Positions 43,470 to 55,152 are shown, numbered from the stretch's first letter. The stretch is DNA of 64,000 nt from Euphorbia lathyris (GCF_963576675.1 NC_088919.1:40756501-40820500), one strand, 5' to 3'. Notes: generated by a model from the sequence alone, not told the origin. A program made the numbers and translations.

Positions 43470-46400
43470 TCAATCAATAGCCAATAGGCTTACAAAAGAA
43501 TCGGGAATAGAGTATGAAGTAATCGGAATAGGGGTATTAAGGCCTAGTCTAGCGGCCTCATCTGCCACTTTATTGGCTGATCTCCTTGCAAAGTTGAAGG
43601 AGCAATTTGGTATTGCTGCTGCTAGTTCTCGACAGTCATCTAACACAAGCCCAAGGCTCGAGTAATCTTCCCCCTGATTCTGACACAATGCTTTGATTAC
43701 TAATTGCGCATCCCCTTCAACACAGACGGGACCAAACGAAAGGTCTTTAATCCAGCTTAGGGCCTCCCTACAAGAAACAGCTTCAGCTAAAGTTGGATCA
43801 ATACAACCCTGCACACAGCTGTACCTGGTAGCGATATATCTGCCATTGCTGTCCCAAATTACCGCCCCCAAACCTATACAGTTGGCTTCCTTCCGAACCG
43901 CAGCGTCGAAATTTATTTTTATGCCCCTACTTGGCGGCACCCAGCAGTCCCGCTGATCGTTGCTTGGAATTCCAGCAACTTCTGAGTTCAACAACTGGGC
44001 AACTTTCCACTCATTTATAAACGTCGCAGCTCGAGATGCAATTTCCCTTGGTTGAATGAAGTTTCTGTTCCAAACCTTTTGGTTTCTCCAGAACCAAGTA
44101 TACCAAAGTAAAGAAGCCCATTGACCGGCCACCTCTGCTGAACTGTTGTTAAGTGCGTTCTGCCACCAGGTACCGAAATCCTGAGAAAAAGCTTCGCGGA
44201 ACCGAGATAGCAAGGAGGAATTCCATATTCTAGTGGTAACAGAACAATGTAGCAATATATGTGAAATCGACTCATTTTCCACCCTACAGAATGGGCATAT
44301 GCCATCCACGTCAACCCGGCGGTTATAGAGAGTAACTTTTGTTGGGATAATATTCCAGGCTGCGCGCCAGAGGAAGTTTTTCACCTTCGAAGGATAAGAT
44401 ATTTGCCAGAGCTTACTCCAAGGAGCTTGTTGGATGTCCAACGAGGGACTCGGTTGAGCTTCCATTTGAGAATAGTAAGCCGTTTTAACACTATATAAAC
44501 CTTTCTTATCCTTCCGCCAACTTATCTGATCCTTTCTGTCATGTGAAGAGATGGGGATTTGCAGTATGCACCGCCTATCGTCTTCAGTGAAAAAAGAACC
44601 CAGTAACTCTAAATCCCAATTACTGTCTTGTATGAAGTGGCTAACCGTCCAATTTCTGTTAAAGGGAATCTGAGGTTCAGTCGGTATACCACTAGGCGTG
44701 TCAATCCACTTGTCTAACCACACTCTTGTGTCTCTCCCGTTGCCGATCCGCGTTGTCAACCCTGTAATGAGCACCTGCTGAGCTTGCATTATGCTACTCC
44801 ATGTTGCGCTCGGGTTGGAACCGATGATTGCTTCCCTAAAATCTGATCTGGGAAAGTAGCGAGCCTTGAATAATCTGCTTACCAAGGCCTGAGGGTTGGC
44901 TAAAAATTTCCATGCTATTTTGCCCAGCAGCGCAATATTAAATTCATGGAATCTACGGAAGTTTAAACCTCCCCACTCGCGTTTCTGACACAGCCCTTTC
45001 CAAGCTTTCCATTTGATACCTCTTCCCCACCAGTATGCATTTAGGAGGACTTTTAACTTATGGCAGATAGTTTTTGGAAGGATGAATACCTGCATGATGA
45101 AAGCCGGAATAGCCTGAGCCACCACTTTTATTAGCGTCTCCTTACCACTCTGAGAAAGCTTCTTTCCTTGCCATCCCCCAATGCGTTTTTGTAGGCGGTC
45201 CACTACATATTGGAAGGTGGCAATTTTTCTTCGACCCATTGTTGACGGGAGCCCAAGGTAGAACTCATTTATATCCGCCACCTGAACCTGTAGGAAATCC
45301 GCAATTTCCTTTTGCCTGTCATAAGGGACTTTACTGCTAAAGGAGAGTTTTGATTTGTTGAAATTGATTTTTTGACCAGACGCCCCTTCATATCTCTCAA
45401 AAATATCCTTAACAGCCTCGCTTTCCGATAAGTTTGCTTTGAAGAAAAAGTAACTGTCATCGGCGAACAGTAAATGCGAAATCGGTGGTGCTCCACGGAT
45501 TATTCGACACCCGTGAATCGACCCCAAAACCTCTGCTTGTCTAAGTAATGATGCCAGCCCTTCGGTGCAGATGATGAACAGGTAGGGGGATAGTGGATCC
45601 CCTTGTCTGAGCCCTCTCGTTGGTTTGAAAGCTGGGAAGTCCGCATTTCTGTTTATGATTTGATACTCAACCGATTCAACACATGTCATAATGAGTTTAA
45701 CAAAACGGCTAGGGAACTCCATCTTATTCAGAACCGCCTTCAAGTAGGGCCACTCCATCCTATCGTAGGCCTTTGCCATGTCGACCTTTAACGATGTATA
45801 TCCCTGCCGACCACCTTTCCCGGTTTTGAGGGCGTGTCCCACCTCATAGGCTATTAGAATATTGTCAGTTATTGATCGTTTGGGGATAAAAGCGCTCTGG
45901 GCTGATGAAATGAGAGGGTCGAGGATCATCTTTAAACGATTTGCCACAGCTTTGGTCATAATCTTCATCAAGACGTTGCAGAGTGCGATTGGCCGAAGAT
46001 CGAAAATTTCCCTTGGAGATGATTTCTTTGGAATGAGGATCAGATTTGTTCTGTTCAGCTGATTTGGGATGTCGCCCGTGTTTAGGCAAGTCGTACAAAA
46101 GGTTAAGATATCCTCCCCGATCACTGACCAATGTTGTTGGTAAAATCCCGGGTTTAGACCATCCGGGCCCGGGGATTTATCAGGGTGCATATCAAATATC
46201 GCTTGTTTGATCTCTGCAGAGGTATAATCTCGTAACAACTGACGTTTATCTCTTTCGGAAATTTTAGCCTGAATCGTATCCACAGCTTCAAGTCTTAGGT
46301 GTTGTTGGGCACAAAAGATGGTACAGAAGTGTGTCTGTAAAGCTTCCGCTAAGCCTTCCTGCCACGAACGGATAGTCCCCGAACTGTCAGCTAATCTGTA

Positions 46401-47495
46401 AAAATCATTCTTTCTTCGTCGACCTTGGACCGGAGCATGAAAAAATCTTGAATTTCGATCCCCCTCACGGAGCCACTTCGTTTTAGCTCGTTGTTTCCAA
46501 TATAATTCCTGCTCCTGTCTAACTCTTTCTAGTTCTGAACTGATCTGATTAAATTCTGGGCTTCCCACTAACCCCCGAACAACTTCCAATCGGTTTTGTA
46601 ACCTCTTGGCCTGCCCCCTGAACCGTAGACGATAACTGGTTCCCTAAATCTGAAGTCGCCCTCGGCAACTCTGTAATCGGGCCAAGGTTGGTAAATTTCT
46701 GTTTTCGCTCCAATCCTTACTGACTGTAGTTCGACAACTATCCTCCCTCCCCCATGCATTCTCATATCTGAAGGGCGGATTAATCGCGGGACTCGAACAG
46801 TAGCACCTTAGTATTAGCGCCGAATGATCTGACCGAGTGGTCATGATATTCAAAACGGTCGCATTTGGGAATCTGTCGTGCCACAGACCATTTGCAAGGC
46901 CTCTGTCAAGTTTCTCTTCTATTAGCTTTTGTCCTTGCCTCTGTCTGTACCACGTGAACGGATAACCCTGCATCGGAATTTCAGTAAGCTCACAATAGTT
47001 AAGAGTTTTGTTAAAGCCGGCAAGTAAATGACTTGGGTGACTTCTTCCACCTATTTTTTCAAAACCGAAGCACAAGTCGTTAAAATCTCCGATGATGACC
47101 CAGACTAGGTTGGAGATGCGGTACAGATCTTTTAAACATTGCCACGCCAAGCCTCGTCTATTCCTCTCAGGGTAGCCACAGTACCCCGTCAATCTCCAAT
47201 CATCCACTCCTAGACAGGATATTCTGACATCGATGAAGTTATTGCCAAATTTCAGTAAGCTAAACGATAGTTCCTGCTTCCACAACATAGCTAACCCCCC
47301 ACCTCCACGAACACTGTCTACAGAGAAGTGCCTATCAAAACCAATTGATTGTACTAAATTTGCAACAGATAACGAACCCACCATAATTTCCATCAAGAAA
47401 ACAACAGCGGGTTTATGGGTCAGGACGAGCTCTTTTAGCTCTCTCACTGTCTCGGGGTTACCCATGCCCCGGCAGTTCCAACTGAGGGCGATCAT
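43470..47495 (-). pseudogene. LINE D ORF2: endonuclease, reverse transcriptase, RNase H
   Basis: About 1,341 codons in one frame. AP-like endonuclease (residues 1-230): SWNCRGMGNPETV, an acidic residue in LMEI, GDFND, LDRGLAN and SDHSAL. Reverse transcriptase (about residues 440-720): LIPKK, FRPIALCN-like segment, KVDMAKAYDRMEW, RGLRQGDPLSPYLF and the catalytic FADD in ISHLLFADD. A zinc-binding linker has FLWRAAWNIIPT and CPFCRVENESISHILLHC. RNase H has INFDAA, LAEAVSCREAL, VEGDAQLV and NKVADEAARLG. The only disabling change I see is a TAG at 46644-46646 (codon 284) between endonuclease and RT. Confidence 0.93.
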
Positions 47496-48487
47496 AGCTT
47501 CCGGCTGGGCCGCTCTGCGGCACCCGCCGATATCTCTGTTTCATCAGTTAAGTCTCCCATTATCTCATCACTACTTTCATTTGTATTACCACGTTTGCGC
47601 TTTGGATTTAACGCCTTCTGTACAATTTCCTCTTTCCTCAGTACTTCATCTCTATCCTTCTCGGCTTGTTGTCCGATCAATAACTCTGCTTGCTTCTCTT
47701 GCTCGTTACTCGGAATACCCAGGAGTAAAGGAGCCGTTTTCAGCCATGGAGAAGAATTTTGGGCAAATCGCCTAGATGCCGCCCTAAGGAACGCTCCATA
47801 AAGAGTAGGTTGATCCGGGTCATTCATTGCCCTATATGCAACACAGTCACGATCATTGTGTCCCAAAAGTTCGCAGAAGAAACAAAAGTGGGGCAAGCGT
47901 TCATATTTGAAATTGACCCAACTCCATGTGGATGACGCCGTGCCCAGTTTCATTCGATGTTTTAAGGGTTTACTAACATCCATGAGAATTTGTACCTGGA
48001 GATACCCTACAAACGCCTCTCCATAATCCCTAGGATCGGTCCTGAGAACAGTACCAATGTAATTGCCACAAGTTACTGCAATTTGTTCTGATTTGAAGCC
48101 CCCCGGAATATCATGTAATTGCACCCAGAACGCGACTTCTTGAAGTGTCGTGGAATATAGTTCTTCTTTATCGAAAATTCATTTGATCATGAGTAATTTG
48201 TTATCGAAAGACCACGACCCTCCGTTCAGAACTGCATTAATGTCGAAAACATGGCTGAATTGGAAAAGAAACCTGTTCTCTTCAAGGTCTACGATAGCGA
48301 TCCCCCCGCTTGGTTTCCACAGCTTCGACAGGGTAGTTTTCATCCCTTCAATATTTATCGGTTTATCTATGACAAAACGACCCACACAACTCCATCGTAA
48401 GTCATATTCTGGTCCCACATTGCGTTCTGGGATGATTATCGAAGCTTCGTCTTCCTCCGCCAATGACAGTTGCAGGCAATCTTTCAT
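47492..48487 (-). pseudogene. LINE D ORF1: DUF4283 and CCHC zinc knuckle
   Basis: 332 codons, an RNA-binding ORF1 protein of the plant type: DUF4283 (VGRFVIDKPINIEGMK, LWKPSGGIAIVDL, RFLFQFSH) and a zinc knuckle CFFCELLGHNDRDC, followed by a basic, charged tail (NPKRKRG). A TGA at 48179-48181 (codon 103) interrupts DUF4283; a one-base transition from an Arg codon would explain it. Its stop TGA overlaps the ORF2 start in the string ATGA (47492-47495). A four-codon upstream frame (MDLR) overlaps the start region. Confidence 0.9.
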
Positions 48488-48702
48488 CGAAGATCCATGG
48501 GAGAGGGGCGATTATGGGGGAATGGAGAGTAAGGGGAGGGGTTTGGGCGTAAACGGTGGTAGGGTTGTGCAGGGTAGATGATCGGAGAGTAGAAACTCAG
48601 GCTGCCGTGAACCCTAAGTTAGGGTAGAATCAACAAAACCCTAGGCTCAGGGTAGCGGGATCTAACTCTGAAGTAGTTGTTATCTTAACATAATATTAGA
48701 AG

Positions 48703-48887
48703 TTAATCATATATATAAATTAAAGAAGCATGAAGCAGAAATATAATTATAAAATTAATTAATGGAGAAAGGAAGAGAATGAGAGTTTTGATTGGATGCA
48801 ATTATTCTAAATATCCATTAACTTTTCTCTTTTTAACCTATCAATTTCACAAAACAAATAGAAACATCATATATTGTTACCATTAAC
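48703..48887. repeat. Flank related to 6.1-6.2 kb
   Basis: About 48780-48887 resembles 6096-6212 (gagagttttg, atcaatttca.aaa.ataaa, gt.accattaac). It ends exactly at the T run of LINE E, so it is the target region of that insertion. Confidence 0.55.
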
Positions 48888-48936
48888 TTTTTTTTTTTAA
48901 TGAAGAGCTGGGACGTTATAGAGTACATGACCCAGG

Positions 48937-49461
48937 TAGGGGTGAGCATGGTCCGGTTTAGTCCAAAAATCGAACCAAACCGAATTGGACCAAATCAAAT
49001 TACCTCTATTTTTTAGGACCAAACCAAATTATAATTCGGTTTGATCTGCACCGAACCAAATTATTTTGGTCTGGTCCGGTTTGATTCACATTTGGACTAA
49101 ACAAAGCACTAGATACCTACAATTACTTGTACATTCACTAACTAAACAATTATATAAAGAAAATAATCATATAATTAGTTTTTCTTTTGTATATATAATT
49201 AGTTGTGAGAGAAAAATATGCTTAATTGTTTTTTCTTTCCTATATATAATTAGTTAATTAATTTAAAACCTTAAAAATTAAGAATAGTACATATTATATT
49301 TCGGTTTGGTTTTGTTCGGTTTTGGACCGGACCAAACCGAACCGAACCGAAAACCAAACTAGCTTAAAAATTAGGACCGAACCAAACCAAAATATAATTC
49401 GGTCTGGTTTGGTTCGGTTTTTTCAGTCTTTGGATTTTCGGTTCGGTTCTGCTCACCCCTA
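48937..49461. mobile_element. hAT-type MITE, 525 bp, complete
   Basis: Perfect 12-bp terminal inverted repeats TAGGGGTGAGCA and an 8-bp target duplication GACCCAGG (48929-48936 and 49462-49469), both typical of hAT elements. The interior is built from inverted GGTTCGGTTT and AACCGAACC words. No transposase is encoded. Confidence 0.93.
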
Positions 49462-49765
49462 GACCCAGGCATCCCAACGAGGTTAGCACCTCCGGACCTG
49501 CAACGATAAACCCAATTATATTAAATAAAATAAAAGAAAGAAAAATTAAAAAATTGGATCAAATAGAAGACACATTTACATATTTAACCCATTTACTCAA
49601 CCTACTACATATTTAGAGAGTAAATTACACCAATGGTACCTGAACTTTACCCTAATTCACACTTTGGTACCTAGATTACATTGTCTCAAAAATATACTCG
49701 AAGTAACGATGACCAGACAATTAAGTATATTTTACCGGTTAATGGCCGATCAATGCGATTTTGAT

Positions 49766-50182
49766 GAGTAAATTACACTGATGGTACTTAAACTTTACCC
49801 AAATTCATATTTTGGTACCTAGATTTTATTTTGTCCAAAAAATACACTTCAAGTAAAGATGACTCAATATTTTAGTATATTTGACCAAGCAATGATTGAT
49901 CAACCCGAGTTTGACCATTTTAAATTAAAAATTGAGACCAATCATACACTCAATTAACATAAAATTATAATATTGTCATTTAAATGACAGTATTATAATT
50001 TTATGTTAATTGAGTGTATGGTGAGTCTCAATGTTTAGTTCATATTACCCGGTCACTAACCGATCAAATGAACTAAACCTTTCAGTCACCTTTACTTGTG
50101 TTATGTTTTTACGATAAAATAAAATCCAGGTACCGAAGTGTAAATTATGGTAAAGTTCGGGTATCATTAATGTAATTAACTC
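49766..50182. mobile_element. Foldback MITE nested in the previous MITE
   Basis: The ends gagtaaattacac and gtaattaactc are inverted, and similarity continues inward along nearly the whole element, so about 417 bp form one long imperfect hairpin. I did not find a convincing target duplication. Confidence 0.8.
49943..50020. repeat. 78-bp near-perfect palindrome, no spacer
   Basis: Two 39-bp arms meet directly at cattt/aaatg and differ at one position. It is the centre of the foldback MITE. Confidence 0.92.
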
Positions 50183-50431
50183 ATGAAACTCGTGTTGACC
50201 GGTCATAACCGGTAAAAATATACTAAATTATCCGATCATCGTTATTTCAGGTATATTTTTGGGACAAAATATAATCTAGGTACCAAAGTGTAAACTATGT
50301 AAAGTTCAGGTACCATTGGTGTAGTTTACCCCATATTTAGACTATTTTTGTGTGACTTTCCTAAAATACCCTTAATATATATATAACACTTAGAAATTTT
50401 TTAGCCTTTCTTCTTTCTCCCTCCCATCTGA

Positions 50432-50533
50432 CTTCACAGATTACGCAAAATGCAAAGTCTGCGAAGATAAAAAAAAACGTATTTTTAAGCAGTATTATCT
50501 TCGCAGACTTCGCATATTGCGAAATCTGTGAAG
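50432..50533. repeat. Inverted repeat of TTCGC words
   Basis: From cttcacagattacgc at the left to gcgaaatctgtgaag at the right, the arms of about 40-45 bp pair imperfectly around an A/T-rich loop. It lies inside Mutator-like MITE copy 3. Confidence 0.8.
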
Positions 50534-51429
50534 TGGTATATAACAAAAAAGGCATAACAATAATGGATTCTAACATTAAAATCAAAACATTATCAAAATT
50601 TACAACAAGATTGCAACAATAACAACATTAAAATCATAACATTATCAATATTTACAACAAGATTGCCACAATAAAAACATTAAAATCATTTCAAAGTCTA
50701 CGTGACCAATCTTGATAGAAATTTCTCCCTGTATCAGAAGTAAATCCAAGAAAAATTTCTCCTCTGCATCCAGTACAACACCTTCTTGAAAGGGATGTTA
50801 TGTATTCAACCATCTTCTGAAAAATTTAATCGTGTTAGGAAGAAAAATGATGATTTGGCTTCACGAAACGGGGATTTTGCGAAGTCTGCGAAGAGAAATG
50901 TGCAAAATATAGGATGATTTTACTTCACGAAAAGAGGATTTCACGAAGTCTGTGATGATTTTACTTCGCGAAAACAAATTACGCGAAGTCTACGAAGGTA
51001 AAATCATGAACATTTATCTTCACAGACTTCGCGTAATCCATTTTCGCGAATTAAAATCGTCAGTTTCAGGCTCTCTTTCTCCTCGCATACCTCCGCGAAA
51101 CCAGATTACGCGAAGTGATTTTCCAAAAAAACGAAGAGAAAACAGTTGATACTTGCATTTTTTCTTCCTTTTACCATTAAAATCGTTAATAACCATATGA
51201 TAAACGCAAAAAACGATGAAAATAACGTAGAATAACGATTTCTTTGATCTGCACAAGAAGACAGAAACCAAGAGACGAGCAGAAACATGAAGATGAAATA
51301 GAAAATTTGGGAAAGTCACACAAAAATAGCCTAGATATATAGTAGATTGAGTAAATGGGTTAAATATGTAAATATGTCTCCCATTTGATCCAATTTTGTA
51401 ATTTCCATAAAAGAATATAAGGAGAGAAA

Positions 51430-51605
51430 ATCAAAGAGAACATAAGTGTGCTATGTTACATAGATCATAAAAAATGAATGATTGACATAAAGCTGGTGCT
51501 GTAGGCCACCAGATTAATTCAGGGGATGAGACCCCATATCGAGCTAGGGAGTCTACAGCTCTATTCTCCTCACGGTCAATGTGCGTGATCAGAATATCCA
51601 TGAAC
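51430..51605 (-). pseudogene. RNase H end of LINE E
   Basis: Nearly identical to 23590-23754 (gctggtgctgtaggccaccagattaattc region and beyond), encoding only the last part of the RNase H domain. Homology stops at 51605 (catgaac), the truncation point. Confidence 0.8.
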
Positions 51606-52975
51606 TCATTTGAATTTATTGATTATATCTCACTGCTTATAATTAAAACTCAGATATACATATTTTTTGGGTTTGTGATTCTTATTTCCTGATTTACTAT
51701 TTAAATAATATATGAGGACATGGTCCAAATTAAGTGTGGGAGGAGATATTGCATATATCATTTTATTTTTAGTACGAATAAATGCAACGAATATGAATAA
51801 TTTTTAAGTGACATTTATAAATGCAACACTTGTTTTATGTAAATGCAACATATATTGCAACACAATTTATTTAACATTATTTTTCATAACTTTACATTTT
51901 CATATGCTTAAAAATATTTTAACTTATGATTATTTTTAGGTTATCTTTATCGTTAGAAATAATATATTTCTATACGGGCAATATTTTTCAAATTTTTCAC
52001 AAATCTCCGATACGATTTTAAGTAAAAAACGTCTCGAGTGAATGTATTTAAGTAAATAAAATTCTTTATTTTAATCTCTATTTTATATCATGCAAAATTC
52101 ATGATACAATAAATCTTATTTTAAATTTTCAATTAGATTTATAGGCATTAAATTGAACTAACACTTTTTAGCTCGGTTTGATTTCGTCTTACATTAACAC
52201 CAATTGAAATTTTTAAGGAAACTTTAGCCATAATACATGTTGAATTTTAAGTCAATATAGGATGAATGTGCTATCTTTCTTTTTCCCAATTTACAATTTT
52301 AATTTTATATTTCATATTAATTAAATCAATTAGACGTATTCTTAACTTTTGGCCACGATTGAGACCACCCTTATCACAATCGATGTATGAAAGGGAAGAA
52401 AATTAAGTACTGTTTACTTTTGGCCACGGTTGCGACCACCCTTATCACAATCGAAGTATGGAATGAACGTTTAAAAACAAAAATTAAGCGTGTTAAAGTT
52501 TAAAGTAACGATTACGTCCATCCATGGCATGGTCGGTACCTCTTAAGCAAACACAAAGCAAATAAAATGCATATAAAGTTACGATCGAGACCACCCTTAT
52601 CTTGGGCGTAACTAAAAAAATAATTAATCCAAGTACTTATCCATTTAATGTAATTCATACAATAGTTTAGGTTTGGGAAAGGAAATTTTTGTGCTTTGAA
52701 ATGCCTTGAGGCGAAAGACTCAATAACATGCGTGCTTATTTCATCCCGAATACTTCAATTTAAAAATTAAAAATACAAGACGAATGATATACCAATTTTA
52801 TACTAGTTAGTTTGATATTTTGCGTATAAATTTGCCATGCGAAGTCTATCTTTTCGGCTTAACTAATTTAAAAAGGAATATAAAGATATATGTTTTATTT
52901 TCATAAAGAGATTAGTTAAAGAATAAATTCAGTGAAATTTTGCTCGGGACTAGCAAAAGATTAGGTGTGGAGATT
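51606..52975 (+). other. 3' untranslated region of a Tat/Athila-like Gypsy element
   Basis: No open frame. The phrases aattaagtgtgggaggag and gggactagcaaaagattaggtgtggagatt are typical of the region before the 3' LTR in Tat/Athila-type elements, and the latter serves as the polypurine tract. Three diverged copies of a phrase with cgattgagaccacccttatcacaatcga are spread over 52350-52605. All upstream gag and pol sequence is missing. Confidence 0.55.
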
Positions 52976-54484
52976 TGTTAAGCCAAAAATATATCTAAAA
53001 TATCATTAATATTTACATCAGTTTTGCTATGAAATTGTGTTGTTTATATCTATTTAGAGTACTTTTACGTCCAAATATGTTTCTTTCATGCAAGGTACCT
53101 AAATATTTGGTAAAATCCAAATAGGAACGAAAAGAGGTAAAAAACGAAGGAAAAACCCTACAAAAAGGAGTCAAAGACGACGAAAATCAAACGCACCAAA
53201 ACGAAGACGAGGAACAAAGTCAGAGACGGAAATAAATTCCCGTGTCGCGACCGAGAATCCTCCATTCTCGGTCGCGACACGCGTCGCCCAGGCATCCCTT
53301 CCTTTCGTTCGAAGGCTGAAAATTGCATTTCCCCATTCCCGGCCGAGAATTTATAATTCTCGGTAACTTCAGATTTTTAGGCAGCACAACATACACTTGT
53401 TCATTTTCAAAGATACGCGTCCGTTCAATTGGATAAGAACGTCTCTTCGTAGCATACACGTCCCTTAAACTCGACTCTTCAACATCTATAAATAAAGAGT
53501 TGATTTCAGAGTTGATATATGATTTTTAGAGTTAAGATTTAGTATAGAATTAATGCAGAAATTCTAAGTCAAACGATTCAGAGTTTAGATTTCAATTTTG
53601 TAAAAAGCAATTTGATGTACACAAATTGTTCTTAGATTACTTACAAACATAGTAGCAGTTAGATTTAGATTAAGATCAGTTTATATTAGTTTACATTCTG
53701 GTAGTTGACGAACCATCTCTATTCCAAAGATTCAGCGAGAAGATTAAGTAGCGGATTCGACCCACGAGCCTGACAAACTCTAACGAGGTTTGAGGAAAGG
53801 ATTGACGACCCAGAACTCTTATATCGTTTGAATGCTTCCATGCTTTTTATTCTCTGTAAACTTGTATCAAATTCATACTTCATCTAATAAAGTTCATGCA
53901 ACTCAATAAATTTTTATGTAGCACTTCTGTAAATGATCGGAAGTGAGTTCTGGTGTTTTCATTAAAACGCAGTTGAATTCAATATCTTTACAAGGAAACT
54001 TTGTTGAACACTTAGGCAAATTCATTCTTAAGGATGATATGATCGTTAAGTCGGCTTATCAGAAATAAGTGTTAATTTAGTTAAGGTAGCAATCTAACCC
54101 GACCGTAGGAGGATTGTCTGCGGTTCAAAGCCTTTTAATGAAGGAGTTTACGTTATTACATTTTTATAATTTATACAAAGTTTAAAGTTGTTTTCTTTGT
54201 TTAATGCAAACGAATACAATTATTCTCTTATTTTAAACACTAAAGGTTTCTATTTTGTAATTCATACTCAAAATATAATTGATTTCTAACATTTTACATA
54301 TTCTAACCTAATTCTTATTCTATCGATCTCAAACCAATTTCAAATAACAATTATCTATTTATATAAACCTTAAGTCGTGTTTAATCTACACATAAATAAG
54401 TTTTTGTTGAAAAACGTTCCCTGTGGGATCGATATCTTTTTATTACTACAAGCGAAACCGTGCACTTGCGAAAATCGTTCAACA
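52976..54484 (+). repeat. 3' LTR of a Tat/Athila-like Gypsy element
   Basis: About 1.5 kb from TGTTAAGCC to TTCAACA with short inverted ends. TATAAATA at 53487-53494 is a promoter candidate. The end region (ccctgtgggatcgatatctttttattactacaagcg) is familiar from such LTRs. A strong GC-rich hairpin lies at 53241-53281. No primer site follows, so I infer a 3' LTR or solo LTR. No target duplication was found. Confidence 0.65.
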
Positions 54485-54499
54485 ATAGCTCTAGGGGAA

Positions 54500-55137
54500 T
54501 GTTTCGGGTCATTATAATTAGATTAGAATTATGAATTAAAATAATTATAGGATAAATAAGTTAGGAGGTTTATTGAGATTAAATTGCTTCTAATTATTAT
54601 CCTATTAATAAGTTATTATTATCTTTATATTTAGATATAATTATAGATAATAATAATAAGAGTATTATTCCAAATACAACTCTTATTCAATAACCTAATT
54701 CTATCTAACCAGGGTTTAGATACGAGAGGCTATATATATACCCGCTGCTACTGAGAATTTCGGCCAAGCCTACTATCCGGGAGAGTGCAAATTTCGACCC
54801 AACTGTTGTGGATCGTTTTTCTCACCGCTTGCTTCCGAATCAATTGATTTCATCTCTTTCTTTTATTCCTTGATCTTGTATTGATTAATTAGAGGCAATC
54901 TATCTTGATTGTTATTATTCGGTTGAGTTCTATTATCGTTTGATTTGTGTTTTTGTTTTGTGCTCGTGAACTCGGATTAAGAGTTGAGGGCACTTCGCTA
55001 GCAACGGTAGATAGTTCATCAAAAGGTATTTCCTTCTATCCCTCTTTATATGAAATAACGATTAACAGATCTTGGTTTAAAGGAAATAGGTTAAAAAATT
55101 TATCTTTCCGCTGCCAAATGTTTGTCTATTTTCCTTC
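54500..55137 (+). repeat. 5' LTR of the Copia element (start approximate)
   Basis: It ends in CTTCA one base before the primer site. A TATA box TATATATATA lies at 54731-54740. I place the start at TGTTTCGGG (54500) because it gives a TG...CA unit of about 640 bp beginning just after the Tat/Athila-like LTR, but without the 3' LTR this is uncertain. Confidence 0.65.
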
Positions 55138-55138
55138 A

Positions 55139-55152
55139 GTGGTATCAGAGTC
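55139..55152 (+). other. Primer-binding site of the Copia element
   Basis: TGGTATCAGAGTCT begins one base after the LTR. It matches the iMet-tRNA type with one late difference. Confidence 0.85.

Larger units (their letters stand above)
43423..48686 (-). mobile_element. LINE D: nearly full-length L1-like retrotransposon
   Basis: A 5.26-kb non-LTR element flanked by a perfect 16-bp target duplication aacataatattagaag (43407-43422 and 48687-48702). The 3' poly(A) appears as about 17 T at 43423-43438. The order is a 5' leader of about 200 bp, ORF1 and ORF2, with no truncation visible. Each ORF carries one stop codon. It is the least damaged LINE here and belongs to a different family from copies A-C. 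Confidence 0.93.
49618..50331. mobile_element. Mutator-like MITE, inserted in copy 3
   Basis: Ends GAGTAAATTACACCAATGGTACC and its inverted counterpart GGTGTAGTTTACCC, with a perfect 10-bp target duplication CATATTTAGA (49608-49617 and 50332-50341). The arms are the same as those of the large element at 24545-41826. It contains another member of the family. Confidence 0.88.
49539..51406. mobile_element. TTCGC repeat family, copy 3: Mutator-like MITE with both ends
   Basis: The ends match as inverted repeats over about 100 bp (from attggatcaaat to the gtgtgactttcc region), and a 9-bp duplication ATAAAAGAA lies at 49530-49538 and 51407-51415. Its left arm is itself split by the MITE at 49618-50331. 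The interior has many direct and inverted CTTCGCAGACTTCGC-like words. A unit of about 65 bp with tttacaacaagattgc is repeated at 50590-50680. No transposase is seen. The frames in it (for example 51020-51319) are not credible genes. Confidence 0.75.
48888..51605 (-). mobile_element. LINE E: 5'-truncated tail interrupted by MITEs
   Basis: The T run at 48888-48898 is the poly(A) tail on the minus strand. Upstream of it come a 3' untranslated tail (agctcttcatt, ggaggtgctaacctcgttgggatgcctgggtc) and, beyond two MITE insertions, the RNase H fragment at 51430-51605. Excising the hAT-type MITE (48937-49461) and the Mutator-like element (49539-51406) with their target duplications leaves a tail of about 300 bp. 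I found no clear target duplication for the LINE itself. Confidence 0.65.

Noticed and set aside
44015..44314. Separate 99-codon gene on the minus strand
   Set aside because: Out-of-frame shadow inside LINE D ORF2.
51020..51319. 99-codon minus-strand frame with a hydrophobic segment
   Set aside because: It lies in the Mutator-like MITE; the related copy at 22681-22896 has diverged without frame conservation.
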